Position numbers and translations under genes: made by a program. DNA of 64,000 nt from Leclercia adecarboxylata. GTDB lineage: Bacteria > Pseudomonadota > Gammaproteobacteria > Enterobacterales > Enterobacteriaceae. Below, piece after piece: positions 1 through 10,597 of the stretch (positions are counted from its first letter, which is position 1; each line of letters begins with the position of its first letter). The notes under the pieces were generated by a model. That model was given only the letters and a program-made list of their open reading frames with translations. It was not told the DNA's origin and made no database searches. Location: assembly GCA_901472455.1 (NCBI GenBank), contig LR590464.1, positions 1,426,001-1,490,000 of the forward strand, read 5' to 3'.

Positions 1-510
1 AATGATTTATGAAAAGGGGGGGCCTTATTGAAAATATAAAAATATATTTTACGATATCATTAGGATTGCGTAATGTAGAAGATATTTAGGATTTGATGGC
101 GAGAATTATTTAGGTTAGTTTTGCAATTTTATTTACCTATTCGTTTAACTATTATATTTTGTGTGATGGCTGTAACCTTTTGGGAGAGCCATGTTCTCAT
201 CTCCCACAATAATAATTCCTAACCGTTTCTATTGTTGTCAGCAATTTGATGCTTACAAGGAAAAGTAAAGTCTGTCTTGTGAATAATGCACGATAAATCC
301 CCTCGAATGTTGAACACTGATTTTTAAAAAAAACATCAATGCTAAACCTACAATGATCTAACATATGGAATATTGTTTGTTCCATATGTTATATTCCCAC
401 CTAAATTATTTAAGACTATTTAAAATATCTTCTAATTGTTTATCCAATTCTAGGTGTCAAAATTAGTGGTATTTCTTGTTATTGCTGGTTCACAATATTC
501 GTTGTAATGC

Positions 511-717
511 TCAAACCAATTCATATCCATCTTCTGGTTTCCCATTTATACTGATTTGTTCATATGTATCCATTTGGGAAATATCAAATCCAAATTTTTC
601 TGCTTGTTCTCTCGTTAGCACTGAAACTGTATAAGGTTCTACGTGTACTATTACAACATCGTTCCGTTCGATATAGACCATTCTGTATCTGTCTTGAGTG
701 ATTTTGACTGAGTTCAT
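511..717 (-). CDS. Small hypothetical protein in the integrated element
   Basis: A 68-residue protein that I do not recognise. The ATG at 717 is chosen because a clear GAGGA ribosome-binding site lies about 8 bases upstream; a longer TTG start at 744 lacks this. The protein is acidic and has no membrane segment, signal peptide or catalytic motif that I can see. It lies downstream of the serine recombinase, on the same strand, in AT-rich DNA unlike the backbone, so it is probably cargo of the same element. The gap between the two genes is about 95 bp, so cotranscription is possible. Confidence 0.5.
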   Translation of the reverse strand: MNSVKITQDRYRMVYIERNDVVIVHVEPYTVSVLTREQAEKFGFDISQMDTYEQISINGKPEDGYELV

Positions 718-810
718 TAAAGCTTCCTCTAGTTTAAATGACAATTTATATTAATATGAAGTGTTTATACTTAATTCATTCAATGTTCAATAAAAATATA
801 TTTATGATGT

Positions 811-2307
811 TTAATCTGCACTTGTATGCATTTTGATGAAATCTAAGAGCTTTTTAGTATCGGATCTGAAGCTAATTTTTTCTCCATCCCAAAGGAAATT
901 CTGCGAATGTTTATTTCTGTAGGCAACTTTTATTCTCCATTTTTGACCGGAATTAAAGATGATAATCTTATCAATTACGCGTTTTAACATCAAGTTTAGT
1001 TCTTGAGGATTTTTTATCTCCTGTAATAGATTAAAATCAAATGACTTTTCCGAAATGATAAGGTTATTTTGGTGCTTAATTTTCTCTTCTGTTATCAGTA
1101 GTTTTTCTTCAAGATTACTTATTGTTTGTATTACGCTTACAGGAATTTTCGATAGCTTGAGAAGCATGTCATTTAACTCCTGAATCTTTGTTTTTATAGT
1201 TTCTTTCTCCGCTAATAATGACTCATCAAAATTGGTTTTTTTCACCATTCTAAGTTCTTTCATTATTTGGTAAAGTGCTATTTCTATATTTTTAAAATTG
1301 CTCGTAATATTACATTTGCCATCTCTTGCACTAGCGCATACATGATATTGATATGTTTTTCCAGAAGCAGTGTGGAATTTTCTTACTAGTGCTCCACCAC
1401 ACTCATGTTTTAATAATCCTGCGAAAGGATTATTGTCAGATTTATACCCAGGTTTATTTCTTTTATTATCAGCTTGCAGAAGCATGAATTCTTCTTTATT
1501 AATAATGGAAGGGTAATAGTTTTCTATAATGTCAAGAAGAATAACCTCCCGATTCTTAGTCGTTTCTGATGTTTGATATGCACCATAAAGTGCAACTGAA
1601 TTAATCGTTTTCCCAACTGTGGTATGATTCCATCCAGTAGAACGTAATGGTGCATGACATTCATCGTTTAATATTTTTGCTATTTTATGTGTCCCATATC
1701 CTTTTCGACGTAACTCGATAATCCGTTTAACTGTGTCAAACCTTTCGCTAAAAACAAACTTATCTTGTTTTCGTTCTAACCAGAAAGGGAGGACTTTATT
1801 GATGACTTCACCGTTTAAGGCTCGTTTGCGCTGTTGTGCTTTTGTCTCACGCAAACGTTGAGATTTTTTCTCAGACTCTTTATGTGCAAGATCGGCAGCC
1901 AGAGCTATCCTGATGACACTTACTAGATCATTGACAGATTCCCGGTTTAGTAATAAGCCATCAACTAACGAAGCGATGAAGACGTTGTTTTGCAGAATTG
2001 ACTTAATGATTTGTTGGGTGACATCGATACCTCGACGGCTCAGACGGTCCAGCGATTCAATGATGATAGTCGAGCCTTGCTCAATTTGACCTTTCTCAAT
2101 TGCTTCGAGCATATCTCCAAGCGAAGGCCTGTTTCCCTCTTTGAATGCTGAGATTCCGAGATCTTGGAAGTTCTTATCTGATAGAATTAGATTATTAGCA
2201 TGTGCATACTGTTCAGCAAGTTCTGTTTGGCGTCTTACTGAGTCGCCTTGTTCTTGCTTCTTCGATGAGAATCTTATGTAAGAGTATGCTTTTCCATTTT
2301 GTTTCAT
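811..2307 (-). CDS. Serine recombinase (integrase of the element at ybiT)
   Basis: Site-specific DNA recombinase of the serine resolvase/integrase family, about 498 residues. The N-terminal catalytic domain (about residues 1-150) carries YIRFSSKKQ with the candidate nucleophilic serine, and [10 protein letters not shown] with the conserved arginines. A recombinase helical domain follows (about 160-280). Next comes a zinc-ribbon region with spaced cysteines (HECGGAL ... [12 protein letters not shown], about 285-330) and a charged coiled-coil-like tail. The ATG at 2307 is preferred over a GTG two codons upstream because GAGGTG sits just before it. The frame is intact, unlike many genes in the window. 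The gene reads away from ybiT and begins about 30 bp from ybiT's first codon, the usual place for an integrase beside its own attachment junction. Confidence 0.85.
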   Translation of the reverse strand: MKQNGKAYSYIRFSSKKQEQGDSVRRQTELAEQYAHANNLILSDKNFQDLGISAFKEGNRPSLGDMLEAIEKGQIEQGSTIIIESLDRLSRRGIDVTQQIIKSILQNNVFIASLVDGLLLNRESVNDLVSVIRIALAADLAHKESEKKSQRLRETKAQQRKRALNGEVINKVLPFWLERKQDKFVFSERFDTVKRIIELRRKGYGTHKIAKILNDECHAPLRSTGWNHTTVGKTINSVALYGAYQTSETTKNREVILLDIIENYYPSIINKEEFMLLQADNKRNKPGYKSDNNPFAGLLKHECGGALVRKFHTASGKTYQYHVCASARDGKCNITSNFKNIEIALYQIMKELRMVKKTNFDESLLAEKETIKTKIQELNDMLLKLSKIPVSVIQTISNLEEKLLITEEKIKHQNNLIISEKSFDFNLLQEIKNPQELNLMLKRVIDKIIIFNSGQKWRIKVAYRNKHSQNFLWDGEKISFRSDTKKLLDFIKMHTSAD

Positions 2308-2366
2308 ATACACCTCAGTAACTTACAAGAGAGTACCAATTTTGCTTCTTTGCAACAATATCACTA
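2308..2366. other. Probable attachment junction at the ybiT 5' end
   Basis: The AT-rich element ends and backbone ybiT coding sequence begins here. From the ATG at 2366 (MQFGSKPLF) onwards ybiT matches the E. coli protein almost exactly. The eight codons before it (MLLCNNIT) differ from the E. coli MLVSSNVT and begin with TTG. The simplest reading is that the recombinase crossed over within the first codons of ybiT, and that the element carries a substitute 5' end restoring a readable start. The exact core cannot be set without the other junction. Confidence 0.55.
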
Positions 2367-3938
2367 TGCAGTTTGGCAGTAAGCCGCTGTTCGAAAACAT
2401 TTCCGTCAAATTTGGCGGCGGCAACCGTTACGGCCTGATTGGTGCCAACGGTAGCGGAAAATCCACCTTCATGAAGATCCTCGGCGGCGATTTAGAGCCG
2501 ACGCTGGGCAACGTTTCTCTCGATCCGAACGAGCGCATCGGTAAGCTGCGTCAGGATCAGTTCGCCTTTGAAACGTTCACCGTCCTTGATACGGTGATCA
2601 TGGGCCACGGTGAGCTGTGGGAAGTGAAGCAGGAACGCGATCGCATCTACGGCCTTGCCGAAATGAGCGAAGAAGACGGCTATAAAGTGGCCGATCTTGA
2701 AGTGCAGTATGGCGAAATGGACGGCTACTCTGCGGAGTCCCGTGCCGGTGAGCTGCTGCTGGGCGTGGGTATTCCGGTGGAACAACATTATGGTCTGATG
2801 AGCGAAGTCGCGCCAGGCTGGAAGCTGCGTGTTCTGCTGGCGCAGGCGCTGTTCTCTAACCCGGACATCCTGCTGCTCGATGAACCAACGAACAACCTGG
2901 ACATCGACACCATTCGCTGGCTGGAGCAGACGCTGAACGAGCGTAACAGCACCATGATCATCATCTCGCACGACCGTCACTTCCTGAACATGGTCTGCAC
3001 CCACATGGCGGATCTGGACTACGGCGAACTGCGCGTGTATGCCGGTAACTACGACGAATACATGACCGCGGCAACCCAGGCGCGTGAACGTCTGCTGGCC
3101 GATAACGCCAAGAAAAAGGCGCAGATTGCTGACCTGCAATCCTTCGTCAGCCGCTTCAGCGCTAACGCCTCTAAATCGCGTCAGGCAACCTCCCGCGCCC
3201 GTCAGATCGACAAAATCAAGCTGGATGAAGTGAAAGCGTCCAGCCGTCAGAACCCGTTCATCCGCTTCGAGCAGGACAAGAAACTGTTCCGTAACGCCTT
3301 AGCCGTCGAAGAGCTGACCAAAGGTTTCGACAACGGCCCCCTGTTCAAGAACTTCAACCTGCTGCTGGAAGTGGGCGAGAAGATCGCTATCCTCGGTGCC
3401 AACGGCGTGGGTAAATCCACCATGCTGAAAACGCTGGTGGGTGAATTGACTCCGGATCACGGCACCGTGAAATGGTCCGAGAACGCGCAGATTGGTTATT
3501 ACGCGCAGGATCACGCCGAAGATTTCGATAACGATCTGACCGTTTTCGACTGGATGAGCCAGTGGAAGTCGGAAGGCGATGACGAGCAGGTGGTGCGCAG
3601 CTTCCTTGGCCGTCTGCTGTTCAGCCAGGACGACATCAAAAAGCCAGCTAAAGTGCTCTCCGGTGGTGAGAAGGGCCGTATGCTGTTCGGCAAGCTGATG
3701 ATGCAAAAACCGAACATCCTGGTGATGGACGAACCGACCAACCACCTGGATATGGAATCTAATCGAATCGCTGAACATGGCGCTGGAGATGTATCAGGGT
3801 ACCCTGATCTTCGTCTCACACGACCGTGAATTCGTGAGCTCGCTGGCGACCCGCGTGATTGAAATTACGCCGGAGCGCGTGGTGGACTTCAGCGGTAACT
3901 ACGAAGATTACCTGCGCAGCAAAGGCATCGACAACTAA
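2342..3938 (+). CDS. ybiT: ABC-F family ATPase YbiT, 5' end replaced, one frameshift
   Basis: Soluble ABC-F protein with two nucleotide-binding domains, about 530 residues. ABC-F proteins act on the ribosome and lack membrane domains. The first Walker A is GANGSGKST with [11 protein letters not shown] downstream. An interdomain linker rich in K/R follows, then the second Walker [10 protein letters not shown], the signature LSGGEKGR and [10 protein letters not shown]. An extra base near 3766 breaks the frame after DMES. Correcting it restores the normal C-terminus, ending at the TAA at 3936-3938. The start is a TTG at 2342 preceded by AGAGAG; an internal ATG at 2366 is an alternative. The native promoter has been displaced by the element, so expression may depend on element DNA. 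Confidence 0.9.
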
Positions 3939-3951
3939 TTGTCCTCAGCCT

Positions 3952-3976
3952 GGCCCTTTCCCGTTGGGGGAGGGCC
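3952..3976 (+). terminator. Hairpin after ybiT
   Basis: An inverted repeat GGCCCTTTCCC / GGGGGAGGGCC with a 3-base loop lies 13 bp after the ybiT stop and is followed by a T-rich stretch. It probably terminates ybiT. Confidence 0.6.
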
Positions 3977-4068
3977 GTTCCTCTTTCCTTTCGCTTCACC
4001 CTCCGCACTTTTCCTGATAACGTCTTGTTTCGCTGATACATCTCAGTGCGTCTTTTTTGGCGTCCGGG

Positions 4069-4134
4069 AAATTGGCATGCCAATTTAACATTTAAAAATC
4101 CTGTCATACCACAATTTAAATGCTGTATGACAGG
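4069..4134. promoter_or_regulatory. Two operator-like palindromes without a gene
   Basis: Positions 4069-4086 form a perfect 18-bp palindrome, AAATTGGCATGCCAATTT. It closely resembles the UxuR/ExuR (GntR family) operator pattern AAATTGG-N4-CCAATTT. Positions 4100-4109 and 4125-4134 form a second inverted repeat, CCTGTCATAC / GTATGACAGG, with a 15-base spacer. They lie between the convergent ends of ybiT and ybiU, where no promoter is needed and no gene follows. They may be the relic control region of a lost gene. Confidence 0.5.
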
Positions 4135-4175
4135 TTTGTATTTCGCTTTCTGGATCAGTGAGATAACTTCAAAGC

Positions 4176-5442
4176 TTACACCATACCCAGCGCGCGCTTG
4201 CCGTGGATATTTAAATCATCCGTCGTGAAGCGTGACTGCCAGTCAGACTCATAATCCTCCCGCGGGAAGTCGCCCGGAGAGGCACCGGTTTCCAGCGCTG
4301 CTTTCACCTTTTTTCGCATAGGCGAGGTTTTTCTCGCACATCGGGGCCGCCGGAATGTACATCACGTTGCCCCAGCCCTGCTGGTTCTCTACCGGTGCCA
4401 CCGAGTGGATCACATCGCAGTGCCACCACACGGAATCCCCGGCTTCCAGCGCCGGAATGCTGGTCAGCGCTTCAATCAACAGCGGGTGCCACTTCTCGGA
4501 AATCGGGCAGGACGCGACCCGGGTGCCACGCCGCACAGCTCATCTTCCGGTACATCATCCAGCAGCGGACGCAGCAGGATATACGCCATCGCTTCCGGGA
4601 TCGGCACCACGTGCAGCAGCCCCTGATCCGGGATCATGTCGGAGAGCGCCGTCCAGCCCTGGAAGGTACGGAACACCGAGCACTTGGTGGTGTTATCCAC
4701 GGTGTACTCTTCCACTTCGGTACGGTGTGCGGCATTCCACGGATCGTATTGATCGACATTGCCATCGAATACCCGGGCAAAGACCTGCTGATAGGCCGGA
4801 AGCAGCCAGCGCTCCAGGGCGCCGGAGTCGGTATGTGCGCCGAGGCCTTTCGGAGGTGGTGCCCGGTGGACGGCGACGGATGCGGTCCGGGTAGATCACG
4901 CTCACGTCCGGGTTAAACCACTGTTTGCCGTTGCTCTCAAACGTCCATAAACGGTTCAGGAACGACTGCACCTGGGCCATCTCTTCGCTCTGACGGGCTT
5001 CCATCTGCGCGTGCGACCAGTAGATCGGGTAGATCTCCGGGCGGGAGGCAGTGAGGGTGCCAAAGAAGTTATCTCCCGGGCCTTTATAGACATCATCAAA
5101 ACGGTTGAGATCGAGATAGTCGAGCATCGCGTTGTCCCACGCCAGCGCCTGCTCACGGGGGAAATGACCTTTGATCACCGCACAGCCGCGACGCTTAACC
5201 GCCTCGCGCTGCTCCTGGCTGATGTTACCGCTCTGCACGTCGGCAAACGGGATCACCGGCCAGACGGGATCGCCTTTGCTTTTCAGCGCGTTAATTTCTG
5301 CCACGCGGCTGGCAATTTTATCGCTCAAACGATCGAACACCGCCTGCACGTCACCGATCTGCGCCCGCAGCTCGCGTTTCATCTGGCGAATCGCGGCCTT
5401 GTGGTCTGAAGGCAAAGTTTCACTGGTAAAGGTTAAGGTCAT
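4176..5442 (-). CDS. ybiU: YbiU, DUF1479 protein, frameshifted
   Basis: Homologue of E. coli YbiU (DUF1479), about 421 residues, a cytosolic protein with a predicted Fe(II)/2-oxoglutarate dioxygenase-like fold; its substrate is unknown. The frame opens at the ATG at 5442 ([15 protein letters not shown]). It jumps near 4870, 4530 and 4310 but keeps matching the family through [15 protein letters not shown] and [14 protein letters not shown] segments. The WWHCDVIH segment supplies a likely metal-binding histidine and aspartate. The true stop is the TAA at 4176-4178, just after GKRALGM. A CTTTC-N4-GAAAG motif lies 16 bp upstream of the start. The several jumps look like sequence errors rather than decay. 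Confidence 0.85.
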
Positions 5443-5457
5443 AACAGCCTCGCTTAT

Positions 5458-5471
5458 CTTTCATTCGAAAG
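5458..5471. promoter_or_regulatory. CTTTC-N4-GAAAG motif upstream of ybiU
   Basis: CTTTCATTCGAAAG, followed by TAAAAGT, is 16 bp upstream of the ybiU start. Near-identical motifs precede ybiV (6481-6494) and ybiY/fsaA (10598-10611). A shared transcription factor is inferred; its identity is not known to me. Confidence 0.45.
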
Positions 5472-5565
5472 TAAAAGTAATTACAAGTGATACTTTAGGT
5501 TAAAAATAAGTTAAAGCAAGTTAAATAACTTGATGAAGTGCACAACCCGGAGAGAAAGGGAGATT

Positions 5566-5585
5566 CGCCGGAGCAGGCTCCGGCG
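5566..5585 (-). terminator. Hairpin after ybiV
   Basis: CGCCGGAG-cagg-CTCCGGCG is a perfect 8-bp stem with a 4-base loop, 6 bp past the ybiV stop. It is a probable ybiV terminator, although the U-tract is weak. Confidence 0.5.
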
Positions 5586-5591
5586 AGAGGA

Positions 5592-6410
5592 TCAGTGGCT
5601 GAAAGGCGGGGTGTTATCGAGGACGGCCTGAATCACGTTCAGCGCGCCCTGATGGTTGTTGTCGTCGGTCTGGTAGCGGGTGATGGCTTTAATGCTCTCG
5701 CCAGCATTTCCCATAGCAAAGGAGTAGTGGGCGAATTTCAGCATTTCGGCGTCGTTACCGCTGTCGCCAATCGCCACACATGCCTGCGGGGAGATATTCC
5801 AGCGCTTCAGCAGACGGCTGAGGCCGTTGGCTTTATGCAGGCCGGGGATAATCAGATCGACAAAACCAAAACCCGCTGGGTCACCGGTTTCATGATGCCG
5901 TCGAGCGAAAACATGCAGGGCGTCAATCAGGTTCGGGATATCGCTGTCGGGCAGGTTCAGGGAGAATTTAAACAGCACATCGTCGATGTCGCGATAGTCG
6001 CTGACGCGCTTTAAGCGGTGATAGTGTTTCGACATCAGCGCGACGAAGGCCTCGGGTGCCTGGTCGCTGACGTACGCGCTTTCCAGACCGCAGGCGACGA
6101 AATTCAGGGATTTATCTTTCAGCAGCTCGCCGATCACAATCTGCGACTCGTGCTTCGTCAGCTCGCCGTGGAAAATCTGCTCGCCGTGATCGAACACCAG
6201 CGCGCCGTTTTCCGCCACGAAGGAGATCTGCGATTTCAGCTCCGGGAAGAAGGAGATAAGCTGGTAATACTGGTTGCCGCTGGCGACAACGAACTCAATA
6301 TTACGGGCCTGAAGTTGCTGGAACTGCGCCTGAAAGCGGTCACGATCGTACTGCTTGGCGTCATTAAGAAAAGTTCCGTCCATATCTGTGACGATAACTT
6401 TAACGGTCAT
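5592..6410 (-). CDS. ybiV: HAD-family sugar phosphatase YbiV
   Basis: Cytosolic HAD-superfamily (Cof subfamily) phosphatase of 272 residues, matching E. coli YbiV in length; the E. coli enzyme hydrolyses sugar phosphates. Motif I is VTDMDGTF near residue 8, with the nucleophilic and acid/base aspartates. Motif II is VASGNQ, the motif III lysine lies in the HKANGL region, and motif IV is GDSGNDAEM. The open frame is intact. It is a paralogue of YbjI at 52406-53224, with the same [17 protein letters not shown] segment. A CTTTC-N4-GAAAG type site lies 71 bp upstream, directly beside the left end of the inserted element at 6503. Confidence 0.93.
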   Translation of the reverse strand: MTVKVIVTDMDGTFLNDAKQYDRDRFQAQFQQLQARNIEFVVASGNQYYQLISFFPELKSQISFVAENGALVFDHGEQIFHGELTKHESQIVIGELLKDKSLNFVACGLESAYVSDQAPEAFVALMSKHYHRLKRVSDYRDIDDVLFKFSLNLPDSDIPNLIDALHVFARRHHETGDPAGFGFVDLIIPGLHKANGLSRLLKRWNISPQACVAIGDSGNDAEMLKFAHYSFAMGNAGESIKAITRYQTDDNNHQGALNVIQAVLDNTPPFSH

Positions 6411-6480
6411 ACATTGCGCTCCTGGATGTTACTGCGACCAGCAACATTCTAATAACAATGTGACTAAAACCACAAATTTA

Positions 6481-6494
6481 ATTTCATTCGAAAG
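6481..6494. promoter_or_regulatory. Operator-like motif upstream of ybiV
   Basis: ATTTCATTCGAAAG followed by TAAAAG, the same motif and flank as upstream of ybiU. It ends 9 bp before the inverted-repeat element begins, so it survived the insertion. Confidence 0.4.
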
Positions 6495-6502
6495 TAAAAG
6501 CG

Positions 6503-7172
6503 AAACGGCAACCTGGGTTGTGATGCCAGTCAGTTAAGCAATTCGGTATTTCTGAATGACTGAAGTGGACAGGTTCCGTTCACTAAAGCACCTCTGCTTT
6601 ATGCCCCTTCCGCTGCGGTGAACGTGCCAGGGGGGCTCGCCGCCTCCCCCCTGGCTACCCCGGCTCCCGGCAAAGAAAATTGCCGCTTCGCGGTGCACTC
6701 AGCTTATTCCTTCAGGCTTTCGGGTCGGGCACCAGCCTGCATCCCTGCAGGCTATGCCCTCTCGGCGCGTCCCTGCGCCTCGCCCCGGCCTTCCGGAAAC
6801 GCTTCGTCGATTTTCAGCCGGATTCACGCTCCCTCAAGCTTCTCAGTCGCCTGAAAGGGGCACCGGTGTTGAGTCCCCGCTGAAACCGGCGAACCGGAGA
6901 CCGGATGACAAGGGCTGGACGCCAGGGATGGCGGCCAGAGGCGAATCGAGACAGGATGTCGAGTTGAGCCGACCGCAGGCAGCCGGTCGGGAGGTGAGCG
7001 CAGTGCGAAGCACCGGTTTCATTGCGGGCCGCGGGGATTGACTAGGGGGGACCGGCGGCCCCCCTTGTCACGTTCACGGGTTGTGTAATGCCATATTCTG
7101 CTGAACATGAGGTGAACGGAACAATCCGCCGGGCTTTAGCTGACTGGTCATTACAACCCAGGTTGCCGTTTT
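6503..7172. mobile_element. GC-rich non-coding element with terminal inverted repeats in a terminator
   Basis: About 670 bp bounded by imperfect inverted repeats of about 35 bp. The left end reads AACGGCAACCTGGGTTGT, continuing to ...CCAGTCAG near 6532; the right end is its complement at about 7139-7172. The outermost AACGGCAACC / GGTTGCCGTT are the arms of a terminator hairpin found uninterrupted after fsaA (11411-11436). The element therefore sits in the loop of the terminator that followed ybiW. A second perfect inverted pair, GTTCCGTTCAC (6573-6583) and GTGAACGGAAC (7112-7122), lies inside. The interior has open frames, but their repetitive, proline/arginine/serine-rich translations look non-coding. 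No transposase is present. It may be a non-autonomous element or a structured RNA. The 15-mer TGAGGTGAACGGAAC recurs at 26394-26408. Confidence 0.5.
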
Positions 7173-7223
7173 TAGTGTTTTCCCTCTCCCCGTGGGAGAG
7201 AGCCGGGGAGAGGGAATACACCG

Positions 7224-9657
7224 TTACAACGTATGCTCGGTACGCGCAATAATATCGTCCTGCGCATCCGGTGACAGGGCGGTGAAGAACGCAGAATACC
7301 CCGCCACACGCACCACCAGATCACGATACTGGTCCGGGTGTTTTTTCGCTTCCAGCAGCGTTTCGCGGGAGACGATGTTGTACTGGATGTGCCAGCCTTT
7401 ATGCACCTCGAAGAAGGTACGCAGCAGCACCATCAGCTTCTGGCGGTCGCTGTCATTATCCAGCGTCGCCGGGTTAAGTTTCTGGTTCAGCAGCACGCCA
7501 CCGAGGATCGCTTCGGTCGGCAGTTTCCCGACAGAGCCAATAACCGCGGTTGGCCCCAGATGGTCAGTGCCGGAAGCCGGACTGGCCCCTTCCGCGAGAG
7601 GGGTGTGCGCTTTACGTCCATCCGGGGTCGCCATGGTGGCCGCCCCAAACGGCACGTTGGCAGAGATAGACGACGTCCCGGCGTAGTAATTCCCGCCAAT
7701 CGGGCCGCGGCCGTAACGCGGGTTATGGTACTGCTTCAGCTCTTCGATGTAGGTCTGATAGGCACGCGCCAGCAGCAGATCCACGCTGTCATCGTCATTA
7801 CCGTACTTCGGTGCGCCGTTGATCAGACGCTGGCGCAGCTGCTCGTGGGTTAGCCCTTCGTAATCATCGGCCAGTGCCGCCGCCAGCTGCTGCTGACCAA
7901 TCGCGCCCTGGTCGAAGACCAGTTTCTTCACCGCCGCCAGGCTGTTGCCGAGGTTGGCGATGCCTACCTGCAGGCCGGATACCCAGTCGTATTTCGCGCC
8001 ACCCTGCTTGATGCTCTTCGCGCGTTCAATGCAGTCGTCTACCAGCGCCGAGCAGAGAATGTCATGCACGTTCTCTTCCAGCATGGTGTCCACCACGTAC
8101 TCAATCTCGATGGATTTACGGGTGTAGTATTTAATCTGGTTATCCCAGGCGGCCATCACCTCGTCGAAGGTGTTGAAATTGCCCGCCGACAGCGCTTTTT
8201 CCTGCGGCAGGAACACGTTGCCGCTGGTGGCGTCGCGGCCACCTTCCATCGCCGCCAGCATCACGCGGGCAAAGTTGATAAAGCTCATCCCGGTGCAGCG
8301 GTAGCCCCACTTGCCGCCGACGGCGGTTTCGATGCAGCCGATGGCGGCGTAATCGTAGGCATCCGCTTTTTCGATGCCGAGTTTGATGAACTCAGGAATG
8401 ACAATCTCATCGTTGTTAAAGGCTGGCATCCCGAAGCCGCAGCGGATCACCTGCACGCAGGCGTCGAGGAAGTCATTGCTCATGCCCGCATGGTAGCGCA
8501 CGCTCAGGTTCGGCTGGGTGGAGCGCAGACGCCCGCAGGATTCCAGAATCGCATAGGAGAGCGGATTGACCGCATCCATCGGCACGTCATTGACCAGCAT
8601 CTGGCCGCCGATGGTGACGTTCTGGTACAGCGGGCTACCGGCAGAGGCTTTAGAGTGGGAGCCGGAGCGGATCTTGTTCACTTCCAGCAGCTTCAGCCAG
8701 CAGCTGTGCAGCAGCTCAATGGCGTGCTCGCGATCCAGGGACTGGTTCAGCTCCACGTCACGGCGGTAGTACGGGTAGAGATACTGGTCCATACGGGCAA
8801 ACGACACCGAGTGGCCGTTGGACTCAATCTGCAGGATCAGCTGGATGAAGTAGCACAGCTGCAGCGCCTGCCAGAAGGTTTTTTGGCGGCTCGTGGGCGA
8901 TAACATCGCAGTTTTCCGCCATCGCCAGCAGCTCGTCGCGGCGGCTTTCGCGGGTTTCGGTCGAGGCCATCTCACGGGCCAGATCGGCAAAGCGTTTGAT
9001 ATGCAGGCTCACCGCGTCCAGGACGATATCAATTGCTTTCAGGAACTGGTCGCCGTGCAGATCTTCCAGCACCGTCAGGTTGATGCGCGAGCGGCGTTCG
9101 GCCACTTTCGCGCGCAGGCCGTCGAGCCCTTTTTCCAGCAGCAGCGGGAAGTTCACCGCCAGATGCGCATCGCCGGAGGTCATATTGCCTTCCGCTTTGA
9201 TAATGCCGGTTTCCAGCAACCCTTTCTGCTCATCGGTGAACATGCCGTAGCAGCGATCCTGCACCGTCTGGCCGCGCCACCACGGGCAGAGTTCATGCAG
9301 CACACGTTTGTTCTCTTCGCTCACCGCAAAGCCCGCGCCCGGACGGTCGGCCAGGTCGTCGATCTCTTTTTCAATCCACGAGACGGTATATTCCGGGAAG
9401 ATCGGCGCGGCGCGCACTTCGCTTGCCTGGTTGCCGATGATCAGCTCATCATGTTTGATCCAGATAGTGCGCTGCGCCAGGTGGTGCGCCAGCGCCAGCG
9501 CACGACGTACCGGGATCGGCTTATCCATATGCTGCTGGTACATTTCGGTGTAGTGCTGGGCACGCTCGGTACAGACCGGCGGCTTAACGATGTGGACCAG
9601 AGCCGTTTTGTGCGCCTTAATGCGATCGCTCAGGGTAGTAAGATTCAGCTGTGTCAT
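7224..9657 (-). CDS. ybiW: Glycyl-radical enzyme YbiW (PflF), one frameshift
   Basis: Glycyl-radical enzyme of about 810 residues, homologous to E. coli YbiW, annotated as a formate acetyltransferase-like protein of unproven substrate. The active-site loop AAIGCIETAVG holds the thiyl cysteine followed by glutamate. That GCxE pattern is typical of the dehydratase-type members rather than of pyruvate formate-lyase, which has two adjacent cysteines. The C-terminal RVAGYSAFFTAL carries the radical glycine. One inserted base near 8880, at a run of Ts, splits the frame. The gene follows ybiY by 4 bp and forms an operon with it. The enzyme is oxygen-sensitive and expected only in anaerobic cells. 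Confidence 0.9.
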
Positions 9658-9661
9658 AACA

Positions 9662-10562
9662 TTATCCTCGTAAGGTCGCGGTTAACCCTTTCTGGGCGGC
9701 ATACTGCCGGGCAAAGTCCAGTAATGCAGGATTATCGAGCGGTTTATCTGGGGCAGAGTAGGGTTGGCCGAGCAGGGTATATTTGTTCATGCCAAGTGTG
9801 TGGTACGGCAGAAAATGGATGTCGTGGACGTTCAGTTCGTCGGCGGCAAAATTGGTGATGGCGGTAATCGAGGCTTCATCGGCGTTAAAGCCCGGGATCA
9901 GCGGCACGCGAATAGTGAGCGGTTTCCCGGCCGCGGCCAGGCGCTTCAGGTTATCCAGCACCCGTTTCGCAGAGCCGTCCGTCCACTGCTTAAAGACCGC
10001 GCCATCCGACATGCTTCAGGTCGGCGAGAAACAGATCGATATAGGGTAATGACGGCTCGATATAGTGCCAGGGGACATGCAGGCAGGTTTCGACGGCGGT
10101 GTGGATCCCCTGCTCATGGCTGGCCTGAAACAGCTGGCGCGCCAGGTCCGGGTTCATGAATGGCTCGCCGCCGGAGAGGGTGATCCCGCCGCCGCTGCGA
10201 TCGTAAAACGGCTTATCGCGCAGCACGGTGGACATGATCTCCTCCACCTGCTTTTCTTCTCCGCAGACGGTCAGTGCCTGGGTTGGGCAGCAGTGGGTGA
10301 GGGCATCCAGACAGGTATCGTCGAGTTTTTCGCGGTGGATCACCAGCCCATTCAGCGTGCGGTCAATGACATCAGGCGCCACCTGCTGACAGAGGTTGCA
10401 CCCCTCCAGACACAGGCGAGCGTCGAACAGCAGGTCCCGCGACCGCGCGCGGCTTTCCGGGTTCTGACACCAGCGGCAGCCCAGCGAGCAGCCTTTCATA
10501 AATACCACGGTACGAATACCGGGGCCGTCATGGGTCGAGTAACGCTGAATGTTGAAGATCAT
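9662..10562 (-). CDS. ybiY: Radical-SAM activase for YbiW (PflE)
   Basis: Glycyl-radical enzyme activating enzyme, about 300 residues, similar to E. coli YbiY. The N-terminal CSLGCRWC motif (C-x3-C-x2-C) binds the radical-SAM iron-sulfur cluster. A ferredoxin-like insert with further cysteines (CLEGCNLC ... THCCPTQAL) follows, as in activases of the non-PFL glycyl-radical enzymes, then [12 protein letters not shown] frame jump near 10010 separates the last third. The gene is first in the ybiY-ybiW operon and is divergent from fsaA. An operator-like motif lies 36 bp upstream of its start. Confidence 0.9.
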
Positions 10563-10597
10563 AATGTCGCCTCTTGTTGCGTATGAAGATTAAATGA

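Noticed and set aside
197..385. 62-codon minus-strand frame in the AT-rich left end
   Set aside because: No ribosome site, no recognisable features; AT-rich DNA gives such frames by chance.
6618..7041. Overlapping frames inside the inverted-repeat element
   Set aside because: Several overlapping frames with Pro/Arg/Ser/Ala-rich translations; none shows a plausible protein or a clear start site.
8064..8903. Long plus-strand frame of about 280 codons opposite ybiW
   Set aside because: Antisense shadow of a GC-rich conserved gene; His/Ala/Gln-rich translation without domain features.
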